A stretch of 64,000 nucleotides of DNA from Syngnathus acus (taxonomy: Eukaryota; Chordata; Actinopteri; Syngnathiformes; Syngnathidae). The notes below the pieces were generated by a model. That model ran no database searches, was not told the DNA's origin, and worked only from the letters and a program-made list of their open reading frames with translations. A program made the position numbers and the translations under genes. Shown piece after piece: positions 53,568-64,000 of this stretch; the stretch's first letter is position 1, and every line of letters starts with the position of its first letter. Location: assembly GCF_901709675.1 (NCBI RefSeq), contig NC_051095.1, positions 5,083,956 through 5,147,955 on the forward strand, written 5' to 3'.

Positions 53568-53595
53568 CACACACACACACATACACACACACACA
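53568..53595. repeat. (AC)n dinucleotide microsatellite
   Basis: About 14 AC units with one interruption (acat), just upstream of the elavl2 poly(A) signal. Confidence 0.95.
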
Positions 53596-53608
53596 ATTGA
53601 GTACATCA

Positions 53609-53614
53609 ATAAAA
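53609..53614 (+). terminator. elavl2: elavl2 poly(A) signal
   Basis: AATAAA within catcaataaaataag, followed by a T-rich stretch from 53635. It is the first canonical signal I noticed after the stop codon. Confidence 0.7.
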
Positions 53615-54374
53615 TAAGTTTGAAGGGCAAATACTTTTTCTGTCAGTTTATTTTAAATATATTTCAAAAAATTTAAAATATTAACTTAAATCGAAATTAG
53701 AAACGCAATTTATAAATTTAAATGACTAAATGTGATTTTTTTTTATTTAATTGTTCTTCCATAACTGCCAAAATGCCCATTGCGATTCGAGAAAATAAAC
53801 CCAGTGATAAACAAAAGACGACGGCACGACCAGCTCCCCAACTAATGAGTTTCCGACTCATTAAGCTCACATCGCTGTTTTGCGATAAATTCTTCCAGAT
53901 TAGAAAAAACACAAAAATTAAGTATGCGCCAAATAGACAAGCCCAAATCAGTATTCTGATAACGACTCACTCGTGCCTGACTCGGCTGCACGTTGCCATA
54001 GCAACCCAATAGAAAGGCCACCATAGGGTTTTCGCCGCATCTGCTCTACCTTCCACTTTAACCCGGCTCTTCAGACGCACAAGCGCTATTTTCCCCTTTG
54101 CCGTGATTAGCGGTGAAAGCTCAATACTGTCCCGGCGCAAATGGCATATGTTGGCAATTATGGAAATGTGCGGACTCCGAGCGGCGAGGTCAAAAGGACG
54201 CCGACTGTCTCGCCTGCGCTCATGGCTGACTCGCCGACATATGACCTTGGCCATTGATTCCGTAGACACTTTAAGAGGTTGAATAAAGCCTGACAATATT
54301 ATGTATCTTTAAAAAGAACTTGTAAAAAAGCTTTACTGTTTATCATGCTTTTTGAAAAGTATGTATATTACATT

Positions 54375-54389
54375 TCTGTAGGGGGCGCT
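54375..54389 (+). promoter_or_regulatory. CTCF-like motif downstream of elavl2
   Basis: TCTGTAGGGGGCGCT, 13 of 15 consensus positions with an intact AGGGGGCGCT core. It lies about 0.75 kb past the elavl2 poly(A) signal. Confidence 0.35.
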
Positions 54390-55060
54390 ACAGACCCTTT
54401 TTTCTTGTAGTTGTGTATGACAACTTGAAAATATAAAACTTTTCGCAAGGCCCGATGTGCACCATAATAATAATGAACATTTCTACAGAAACAATAAGGA
54501 CCTTACAATACATGTCACATTTCCATACGCCTTTATTCCGTGTTCGTTTTTACATTCTACCATTATGGCTACCGGCTTTTCAGACATGAGTCTTTGGAAA
54601 CTCTGCGTCAGTCAGTAATATGCGTTGACTCACTGGAAACGCAAAAGAAATCGTATCAGCCGTGTCAGAGTCCCAAACACTGCCCATTGTCTGATATTCC
54701 GTTTTGTGAAGAGGCGTTGGAGTGTGTCATTAACTCGTTCAGCGCGAGGTCATTCCCATCCTGCCTGTGTGCATTCACCATCAGGCCGCTTAATCGTGAT
54801 TGCGGACCGATAGCATGGCAACCCTTTCAAGATAATTAGCCACGCCGTTTTTGTCACTGCAGAAGCCGCAGTTAATCTTACCGAGATGTAATTCATTTGC
54901 ATCCGATTTTGATTTTTTTTACTACTTTTAGTAAGCGTGACCTTCAGAATCATATTGTTCAGGAATTAGCCCGACTCAAAAAAGTGACCAAGAAATAATT
55001 CTATAATTTCACTCATTTTATATAACTAGCATTATCTTACATCCTGAATTCTTTCAGTCA

Positions 55061-55204
55061 GGCACTATGTGTTAAACTCAAGGCCAGATACGGCCCATCA
55101 TGTCATTTACGGTATGTGGCCAACTATGTCAACTTCATGTTTCCTGCTAAAACATCAAAATTGCACATTGTGGGACACAACAAAAAGGAGTTTGACACCC
55201 ACGC
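55061..55204. mobile_element. hAT-type transposon, copy 4, short and decayed
   Basis: Retains gttaaactcaaggccagata at the left and ggagtttgacaccc at the right, with most of the interior deleted. Same family as 4633-4966 and 39589-39902, in the orientation of the latter. Confidence 0.65.
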
Positions 55205-56739
55205 TTAAGGTATGTACAAAAACAGAAAATTAAGGGGAATAGACTTCCTGACATGTTTATAAATGATGGTGCAACTAAAATGTGGCCTTAAAAATTGAAA
55301 TAAAAAAAAAGTTGCTTTTATCTGTGTTATTGGAATTCAAATTGGAAGTTGGAACCATGTGTGCCAACAGGATAAATGATGCTAAATTGGGTATTTTGGT
55401 GTGGGTGGAATGCACTCCATTATGTTTCAAGCCAATTCCCGGGGTTTGGCTTTGGAGCGACGCATAATGTCTTTACCTTATTCAACCACCCCCTGTCAGT
55501 TTGCCTCCACCGGAGAGGTTGAAATGCTGATACAGAAGTTAGCGTTCCATCCCGCCAGAGCACACCAATTGACACGCAGTGCACACGTTTGTCCTTTGAC
55601 TTTCCCTAGGCCTGGGTGATGGGGCGGCGGAACATCATGAAGACGGACGATGCTGTCGCACAGCATTTTACCGCACTCATTTCTCATTAGGGCGGCTGAT
55701 GTCATTGTTACAAAGTCTGGAAGCGCTTCAGAATGGCAACGCTCCACAGTATGACCTAATAGTAATTGAACCCATTTTCACTGGATATTTTTTAATTGGA
55801 TAAGTCAATTTATTTATAAAGCACAGAAACATCCGGTTTTCATAATGTAATATATGTTTTGAATAAAAAATTGTAAATTAACTGTTAAACAGGTTGATTT
55901 TTTTTTTTTTTTTTGCTGAAACATCACAACTATAAATTACAAGACATGGTCAAAACTTTTGTAGATTACACCATAAAAACAAAAACTGAACATTTTTCAA
56001 AAAATCTGATTATTTGATGTGGACTAGGTTATCTACATTAGGCTTTACGCAATCAGGATTTAGGAGACGATCACTGATAAGCAAATTAAAAAAAAAAACT
56101 AATAGCCAATCACCAATCCCATCAGAAGGTGAAAAATTGACATCAATCGAAATACACTGGTGGGAATGTCATAAAAAGTATTTCCAAAACGCCAATAATC
56201 ATTCAATACCTGGAAAATGGGGTGACTGTTGGGCATACATTCAATAATTGGTTTGTGGAGAATACCAAAATGTCTATTTTTGCTGTCTCGGTACCAAATA
56301 AGGCGCATAGTGTGTTGAGCTAGTCACAGTGTTGATCTGTCTCCCGGACCGACACTTTGCATTCAACCGCGATATGAACGTGACGTACTGGAAAGGTCAA
56401 ACAGGCAGCTTTGGAGCGGAAAGACTGACAGCCGAGGAGATTCTAAGTAACAACCGGGGAACAAAGACTACGACCACGGAGAGGGAACGGCGTATAATTG
56501 AGTGTGGGAGTGTGGGAGGGAAGGCTTGGCCGTGAATCACCACAAATATGACAGACGCGTGACGTGCAGCCAAGGGACAATGGGGAGGCGAGGTGGGCAA
56601 GAAGGCAAGGCGACAGTTGCGACGGCGTGATGTGGGTCGGATCTAAAGCGACAGCCCGTCGAGACGCCCGTCCATCCGTCGGCGTCCGGAAGACAACGAA
56701 ATGTCTCCGTGAAAAACATCAACACAGTGGTTTCAACTC

Positions 56740-56832
56740 TGGGAAGGTACTGTACTATTTTCCCCCTGTTATATCTACAGTACAGTATTGTACATGTGAC
56801 AATGACAAATAAAGATCTATTCTATTCTATCG
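56740..56832 (+). mobile_element. Possible retroposon 3' tail
   Basis: Ends gtgacaatgacaaataaaga then tctattctattctat, a pattern typical of 3' ends of fish LINE/SINE retroposons with short tandem tails. No coding part is recognisable upstream. Confidence 0.35.
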
Positions 56833-57107
56833 CCGATTTTTAGACGTACGAACATTCACGCTGGGAACATTTCAGACATGCTAACACTTTCTTGTTTAGG
56901 CCCCCCCAACAGTCCAACAGTAAAATGATTTATTTTTCAGAATAAAATAGCTGCTTCCTTGCTCTTCTCCACTTTGTAAAGTAACGTGAGACCCAAAGCA
57001 TGCTAATATTACTCATGTTAGCTTCCTGGTTAGCAAGTCTCAAGTGTTTTACACGCTAACTCTTGTGTATTTTACATGCTAACTCTCGTAGCTGATTGCA
57101 TACCCTG

Positions 57108-57535
57108 TCAGCCATAGATGTCTATTAGACGTCTGGTTTATGTTTGGTTTAGTTTAGTTTAGTTTATTCACGCAATATCAAAGACATACAACATGATACA
57201 ACAAACAGTATTACACAGTCGGATGCGTGAAAGGTCACCCCAAGCAAGCTATTTAAAGCTTTTAATAGCTTTTTATAGACCTAATTTAGACGTCTGAAAT
57301 TGGTCTCGGTATAGACCTAAAATAGACGTCTAAATTAAAAACATCAAATATGATCACATTTCGAAATGTTAAAGTCTGAACCTGCTGTAAGTTGTATAAA
57401 TAACATACAGAAGTTGTTTGGATTTGTGTTTAAGAAGCTTATTGATCCGTACATGTGAATTGGTTATTTCTGTAACCTGATATAGATGTCTATTTTAGGT
57501 TATTATATAGGTTCATTACAAGAGCGATAAATATT
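57108..57535. repeat. Dispersed repeat with agacgtct palindromes, possibly with nested retroposon piece
   Basis: Begins cagccatagatgtctattag and contains repeated tagacgtct/agacctaaaatagacgtc units to about 57335, and tagatgtctattttagg near 57483. A (GTTTA)n-like run at 57150-57166 followed by tttattcacgcaatatcaaa looks like a retroposon tail inserted within it. Confidence 0.4.
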
Positions 57536-57719
57536 TTTAAGTAACATTTACTGTATACAAGTAACGAAAATCTCGAAGTAATGGTTGTCGCTCTCCTAAA
57601 TGTGATATCACATTGAAAGTATTACAGTGACTCTTGAGCACGTTTTAGATTTTTTTTTTTTTCCTCGACCGAGATCCCAAAAAGTTTATCCTAAACAAAG
57701 CCACAAAAGAACAACACAG

Positions 57720-57817
57720 GAAGAAGGCGGCCATCTTGTGTTGCCACTCACGAAGCGGCCCTAACTTGAATACATTAATTTCTCTGCCGCGTTTTCACGC
57801 CATTTTCTGTCTCCACG
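57720..57817 (+). promoter_or_regulatory. Possible promoter/first exon of an unassigned transcript
   Basis: GGCGGCCATCTTG at about 57725-57737 resembles a YY1/initiator element. About 90 bp later tctccacg is followed by a consensus donor GTGAGT (57818). No downstream exon was identified in the window. Confidence 0.3.
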
Positions 57818-60139
57818 GTGAGTGCCTCAGTGTCGCATATGGTTTTGAGTCCGAAAAGTAACGCAGTGTTTCAACACGGCGACAAAATCATTGTGAATCC
57901 TGTCTCGCTTTTTTTTTTTTTTTCACGTTACTTTTTTTTTTTTTCACGTTACGAAGAACTTGACAGAATGACTTTTCCTTTGACTTTTTGTGACTTCTCT
58001 TTTTTTGCGCTACACTCGAAGCACAACCACTTCCACGCAATAAATAATGCAGACGGTGAAGATAGCAGCTCTGCCAACTTGGGCTTCGGGGGCTTTTCTT
58101 CAATATCGGCTGATGCTCCACAAGAACGATCAAGCAGCCTGTGATTCTCGCTCGTTTATTATTGGCAAAGACCCATTAGTTGGAGGACTGGAGGGCAGTG
58201 GGAGGGAGTGCCAGATAGAAGGCCGCTGGTTTATGTGTCTGTCAATGTCATATCTTTTCAAGATCAGGCTTCAAGGGTGATGAAAGCGGGAAAGCTGTGG
58301 AGGGGGGGCGGAGTGGGTACATTGCTGAGAGGGTGCTGGTAGGTCTGATGACCTTCAGCTGACTTGATGCTACCAGATAGTCATCTTCTTCTTCGGGGGC
58401 TGTGAAGCCTGAAGAATAACATGGAAAGCAGACTAAAGCCACATGAGTTCTCATGGAAAAATAAACCCGCTGCAGTAAGCGGTATTTCACAAAGTGGCAT
58501 TTGCTATCAAAAAAATTATATATCACATTTGACCTCTGCAAGTCAGAGTTGCCAACCAATGGAAATAAACTTCCTCAACAATTTATTTGAATTTTTGTAT
58601 TTTCAAAATTCTGTCAGGGACCTTATGTTTAGGACAGTTTTATATTGAAGGCATATCAAGGCATTGAAATTATTCAAATTTTACAAGTGAACATGAATGC
58701 TTCCAGGAATAAATAAATCACATTATTATTGAGTTAGCCGTGACATTTGAACAATACACACAAAGATAAAAGCAACGGCAGCTTGAAAAACAAACATCTG
58801 AAAGTTCAGCAACTCTTTTTTGTCAATGTTTTGCATCATCTTGTGGGACAAAATTAAATCTAGCCTTTTAATACAAACTAAAGAAATTGTCACGAGCAGC
58901 CTTTTCAGTGACTGCTAACCCAACATTGCCCGATAGAGGTGTTGATTGGAGTATTCCGATTCTACTTCTAAATACGAATTGGCTGGCTTTTTTTTTTTTT
59001 TTTTTGGAGTTGAGGTGTTCGCAGACAGCCAGAGGAGCTCCCGCCCACTAAATGGCCCGGTACAGGAACTCGGCAGGCTAACCCCGCCGGCTGCCTGGCA
59101 ACCACCTTGGCTTTGTACCTAATTGGCAGTGTGCATGAAAATGATTCCCCCCTTTGAAGTAAAAATATCACAATTTATAATTCATCCCATAATGGGTTGA
59201 TTAAGGGGAAGAGAAAAGAGTGTCTGTGTGGAGTGAGTTCACTCTGTAACAACTGGGCGATGATGAATATGCATGATGATGATGATGTAACAAACGCCTC
59301 AGAGCTGACCTACTTGTGCGTCTCTCCCAACTTCTTCCGGGGCGACTGTCAACAAAACCTTCGGTGCTCCGGAGTCTCCTTGGGTAGCGGCAAGGCCAGC
59401 CTAGTTCAAGATGTATTTGTCTTACTGAAGAAAGAAAAAAAAAAAAGAGGCACCTCCAACAGGATTGAATGATTTTTGATAAACAGTATAACAAGAGAAA
59501 GACAATTTTGATTATGTCGATTCTGTTTTGTCTATGACTATGAATCAAACAAGGTTAAAAAAATTAACCCTATAATATATATCGTAAATGGTAAATACTG
59601 GACAAATGTACAATGAAGCACGGGCGACGGAGTCAAACCACAAAAATGAGAAATCAATTACTAAATAAAAAAAATAAAAAAGCTGGCAAATCACCCAATT
59701 AAATTCAATGCACTGCTGAAGTGCTCAAAGCTTCACCTCTCTGTTGTGCTGCAAATATGAAGTGAAGTAGGTCCCCACACGAGAGAATACTAGTCTGCAC
59801 ATTCTCATAGAATATCGTTATCCACCATCTTGGTCGGCTGCCAACCGCGAGTTCGCTCCAGGAAAAAAAAAAATATTTCCGCCAACACGAGAGGAAAAAA
59901 AGCAAAGTGGCAAACACCTTCAACTTTTCGTTTGACATGTGAAAATGGGCTAATTTGGCGGATACCTCCAACGGTTCCGATTCAATAGATTCCTCCCGAG
60001 GTTCCTGGAACGTGTAAGCGGGGGTCAGCGAGAGATTGCACCTTCAACTTAAGTGGGGCCGTGAGGGGTGGCTGTGAACAAGCGGTGCTGTCACGGGAAT
60101 CATTATCACAATTCCAAATATCTCATTCTGCGTTTTGTT

Positions 60140-60960
60140 GTAGCACAGCTGTAGGCCTCCCCCCAAGTGACAACATTCCCATCGGAGTAAATAAACAGCC
60201 TGACCATTAATTTAAGGAAATACGCTAAGTGTAGCATTCAATGTATTCAAATCGTGTTTTTTGCACCGAAGGAGGATAGACATATACACCTGTATGTCTA
60301 TTTTGGGAATCTCAGCTGACATCATTTGTATGGGGAGATGATTCACAAAATTAGCTGGAAAAATATATCAAGTCTAATTGATAAGTCAATTCTATTTTTA
60401 AAAATGGCATTTAATTTCGATTTCCAATTTCGCAGACCACCTGCAATGCCGCCTCGGACCACGAGAAGGCCGCAAACCAACGGTTGACAATCAATGGTGT
60501 ATATAATCGGGTTTTTAGCACAGTGGAACCTCTCAAATTGAAGAGGCCAAATAATCTGATCTGCGTTAATAAAGAGTCCAGCCAATATTTGTGGAATTAT
60601 TTATTAATTTCTGAAATAAAATGCTCCAATTGAAGGCCTCCCCACGACGAGACATCTTCATCTTGGCCGATAAACGCCCCCTGGTCACTATTTATAGTAA
60701 AGTGTTGATTTTCGAAACCATTAAAATCGAAGACCCTCGACTGACGGCCTCCCTGATGGATATCTACTTCAGAAAAGACGCCTCCTTCATCGGCGTGAAT
60801 AAACAGCCCAGCCGCTATTCGAGGAATGCCTTCATCTTTGGAATCGCTTGAAGCAAGCAGTCCACATAAAAGCTTAGCAACCTAATAATCACATTCCTAC
60901 AAAACCCTCGTTCAATATTTGAGGAAATACTTCGAGTATAGCCCTTAAAGGTTATTCACT
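60140..60960. repeat. Cluster of degenerate repeat units (ggcctccc...aataaacagcc...gaggaaatac)
   Basis: Related units begin near 60150, 60640 and 60747 with ggcctcccc or similar. Each shares parts of aataaacagccc followed by ccgctattcgaggaaat; partial units occur near 60560 and 60905, and at 62060-62190. An old dispersed or satellite-like repeat rather than a coding array. Confidence 0.5.
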
Positions 60961-62862
60961 AAAATAATGTATAAGTAAAATAATGGACCTTAGACTTCTA
61001 TAGCTGTCAATGCCTGTGATTAATACTCTACAGTGGGAACCGCTCAAGTTGCCTCAAAATAAAATTCCAACAGCAGTTGAGTAAATATTTTTAGAAAGTC
61101 AATGTCAAGTATGTTTTGTAGAAGGCAAAAAAGTAATTATTGGGAAGAGAACTGCTCTCCCACGAGCGCAGTTGGGGGATTTTACCACACTCAATTCCCA
61201 AAGCCTCCCTGTAATAATTACGCGCGAGGGGAATGCGGGCAGGTCGCCTGATTTCTCCGCAGACGTCGCAGCCCCGAGAAAGGTTTGGCTCCGTCATCCC
61301 GACCATCTGGCGGCCACCGCGATGTGCAACTTCTAATTGGAAGCACGGTGATGGGAGGCAAGAGAAACAAGGCCGCCAGATGGACAAGCGGGCATTCTTC
61401 ACTTCGACTCTGCCTTGTAAACGGGAGTTCAGAACATACCCCGAGATTCAACCAGTAATCTAATTTTACGGCGAGTGTCTTTTCTAACAGTACAGTAGCA
61501 AAACAGAACACCGATCGGATGTTGTCGTATTTTGCTGTCCCAATATTTTTGGCATGAGTTGACAGATCAACAAGCATTCCATCCGTGACTAATGGCGTCT
61601 CATTGGTTCCGCCCCGCATCGTTCATAAAGCGATTCGGCTCGGTGTTTGAAGCCGCTCCTCGCTCAAACAAAAACATCGCATTGCAGATTATCGGCCTGC
61701 GATTAAACGGCTGTTTTCCTCCCACGTCACTCGTCGCGACACGCAAACGTAGGTTGATCTCACGTTGGTTCGTTTGTACACGACCCCCCCCCCCCCCAAC
61801 ATTTGGCAAATTGATTCCCTTCGCCGCCATCGATGACTCCTGTAATCTTGTTTTAATTAGGAAAGATGTAACGCACGCTTTCTTTCCCGCAGCTACACCA
61901 CGCTGGCAACAAATCAATCACTAAGGCACCGGTTGCCGCGGTGACGGACAAAATGGGGGAGGTGTGTTTATGTGCCTAAAGAGGTAAATGAGTGGAAGTC
62001 ACTTGAGGTTGAGAGTTTTTGTCCGACCCAAATAAACTCCGACTCCCCAGATCGACTCCGCCCTGACCAGAGTAAATAAACACCCTTGGCAACTCTAAAT
62101 CAATTTGAATAAAAACGCTAAAAGCGAAAGGCCTCCCCCCGTAGTATGAAACAGCGGTAGTAAAACTTGAGAGGCATCAACAGGGTTAATAAATGGCATC
62201 TTTTCTCCAAGCGCGATACAAGTCAACGAAGCGTTTAATGCTAATGAGAGTTGGCTTTTGCGGAAACTTTTCCTCCGATTACTTTCAAGCCATCTGTCGG
62301 TGCGAAAGCGCCACTTGGAACAGACTGTGTTCCTCCACTCTCTGAACATTATTTGGACAATATTTCAGCGCACGCCGCGTGCTAACGGCCAGAACGAGGC
62401 CATTAGCCGATGAAAACAGACGGAGCCCCAGTACAATTTTGCGCTACGAATTACCGGCCAAGAAGGTGGTGAAGGTTCGACGCTGCTCTTATACGGGCGG
62501 CTTGAAAGAGCTCGTCGACAAAAGATTGGTAAAAAGTAACAAATAACAAAAAGCACCTTTTTCCTGGAAGCCCATTTTAAGATATGATGTTGAGTCAGTA
62601 TTGACAAGTTTGCTGGCGAAAGAAAGTAGCAGGAAGAGGTGTTTTGATTTATTTATGGATTTAATGACGAAATGGATGAAGGAAGCGGAATTCAGAATAA
62701 AAGGTCGAAGCGGTAAAAAGAAAGGCAGAGCAGTTTTATTTATATTTCACATTTCATACACAAGGCAACTCAAACTCAGTAATTGGAAAATATGAAATGA
62801 AAATGAATTTGAACCGAAAGATGGACAAGGCTTAGGGAATCAAACCCGAGTTCCCTACGCAT

Positions 62863-62911
62863 TGATTCTTTGCCTCAAACCTTGAGTACTGATTCTTTGC
62901 TCAAACCTTGA
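62863..62911. repeat. Short tandem duplication, 27-bp period
   Basis: tgattctttgcctcaaacct is followed 27 bp later by tgattctttgctcaaacctt, differing by a single-base indel. Confidence 0.85.
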
Positions 62912-64000
62912 ACTGTGGCCAAGTTGTTGGAAATGAGACGTTGGTTAGAAGCGACCGGTCGGTTGGGCTATCTTTATCAGCGCCGAGACAAGCACACGCA
63001 AAAGCTCACAGGCAATTGAAATTGTTTCGGGCACCTGTCATGCTTTATTATAATTAGCAAGCGGACGTGGAGATAATTGCCATCAGGTCGGGCCCGCTTT
63101 GTCGGGGTTAGCCAAAGCCCGACGTCTCGCATTTCCTCGACGTTTTATTTAAAGGGTCGCCGAGACGCCGGTGGCGACTTTATTAGCTTGGCGGCAGAAG
63201 GCGAAGAAGGGAAGAAGAAAAAAAAAAGCTTAGTGTGGCCTTTGGTTTTGCCCAATACAACAATATTTATTTTAAAAGTATGTTTAATCTGATTACAGTG
63301 TGTCGGAGGGGTAAAATGGATGGAATTAGATTAATATAAACATAATATTTAACTCAGGCGGTAGCATTAAATATTTTTTGTATTAACTGATTAGCTCAAT
63401 TATTAAACAGACAAAAAATATTTTGTAGCTTGTGAGCAGCAGGTAAATTTGTCCAGCGTACTTAGATTTTAGAAGGTAGTAGCTTTGACTTTGAGTGTTT
63501 GTGGCTTTTAAAGTAGGGGCTTGGCCTAGTCAGCACGTGACTGTGGGGTTAGCCTGGTTACTAAGGTTAGCGCCTGGCTGTTAGCATTAGCCAGCCCAGT
63601 TAAACAATGTGTTGCTTTACTGTAGACATTATTTTTCAAGTTTGGAATGATTCCAAATTTTGGCCATTCACTCTTTTTTACAGATTTATTTTTCCATATA
63701 ATCCCCGCAAAGGTTTGAGGTTGACATTTGGCTTTTTTTTTTTAATGCATTTGAATTATTTGATTTATTTGACGACTGGTTTCCAGCCCTATTTTTAACA
63801 TCTCAACATGTCAACTATTATTTTAATACAATGGCTACTAAAGCTATGCTGTTCTTCTTTTCCATTCCCCGATTTTGCTTAAAAGAAATACGGTGTGGTG
63901 GAATTTTGATGGCGGAAGCCAAAAACTGTTGGATGGCGGGGGCATGAATATTCCAAATGACTAATGTTGCACATGCTTACTCCTGACATATCTGGCTTCC

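Larger units (their letters stand above)
52274..53635 (+). other. elavl2: elavl2 3' UTR
   Basis: About 1.35 kb to AATAAA at 53609-53614. It contains U-rich tracts (T-run at 52419-52429; a T/G-rich stretch at 53521-53545), possible targets for ELAV autoregulation, and two Pumilio-type UGUANAUA sites: UGUAAAUA (52892-52899) and UGUACAUA (53515-53522). The (AC)n run at 53568-53595 lies just before the poly(A) signal. The UTR end is predicted from the signal only. Confidence 0.65.
53640..57710. other. Intergenic DNA downstream of elavl2
   Basis: No gene recognised. It includes a CTCF-like site (54375), hAT copy 4 (55061-55204), a retroposon-like tail near 56800 and the 57.1-57.5 kb repeat. Bases 56010-56300 and 56370-56700 are unusual in composition but match nothing I know. 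Confidence 0.45.
57818..64000. other. Distal intergenic DNA
   Basis: No gene recognised. A 20-bp unit (T12 plus cacgttac) is repeated near 57910-57952. The 60.1-62.2 kb region carries a degenerate repeat cluster. CpG-richer, repeat-free blocks at 61140-61330 and 61590-61780 (CCAAT-type attgg beside ccgcccc near 61602) may be regulatory. A C-run lies at 61785-61797. From 63.2 kb on the DNA is AT-rich and featureless. Confidence 0.45.

Noticed and set aside
62835-62860. tRNA B-box-like string (inverse of gaatcaaacccgagttccc)
   Set aside because: No matching A box or cloverleaf could be drawn; not a tRNA gene or clear tRNA-derived SINE.

Overview
The window reads as nuclear DNA of a ray-finned (teleost) fish, probably a percomorph. 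Its genes are split by GT-AG introns, one of them only about 67 bp. Intergenic DNA is AT-rich with microsatellites, long homopolymers and non-autonomous DNA transposons of types common in fish. Three vertebrate genes are recognised from their exons, all on the plus strand: the 3' end of an ABCA1-like ABC transporter (about 1.1-2.8 kb), a complete caap1 (6.7-8.98 kb), and the coding part of elavl2/HuB (46.5-53.6 kb). CAAP1 and ELAVL2 lie in the same region of human chromosome 9p, so the caap1-elavl2 pairing looks like old vertebrate synteny.

Region by region. 1-2.8 kb: last two coding exons and short 3' UTR of abca1, with a 42-bp inverted repeat in the upstream intron. 2.8-6.6 kb: intergenic, with one intact 334-bp hAT-type element flanked by a perfect 8-bp target duplication. 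6.6-9.0 kb: caap1, six coding exons giving a 290-residue protein; a CRE lies just upstream of the ATG, and a 53-bp tandem duplication straddles the first splice donor. 9-46.5 kb: a gene desert of about 37 kb holding repeats, two tandem duplications, CTCF-like motifs (including a convergent pair at 9.03 and 12.38 kb) and several CpG-rich, low-repeat blocks that look like conserved regulatory DNA. A CCAAT/ETS/GC-box cluster with a downstream splice donor near 43.0-43.2 kb is the best candidate elavl2 promoter in the window. 46.5-53.6 kb: elavl2, seven coding exons with three RRMs, an alternative long N terminus, two NAGNAG acceptors, a 39-nt hinge exon with a weak donor, and a 1.3-kb 3' UTR. 53.6-64 kb: intergenic with more hAT debris, a retroposon-like tail, a degenerate repeat cluster near 60-62 kb and a possible unassigned promoter at 57.7 kb.

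The three genes do not form a pathway: lipid efflux, apoptosis control and neuronal RNA binding. What links them is position. The desert between caap1 and elavl2 is the natural place for long-range regulatory elements of a neuronal gene. I found no novel multi-gene system. The most unusual observations are the caap1 duplication that copied and then lost a splice donor, and a hAT copy whose left end is replaced by a foldback of its own flanking DNA. All calls are by eye, with no alignments or expression data.
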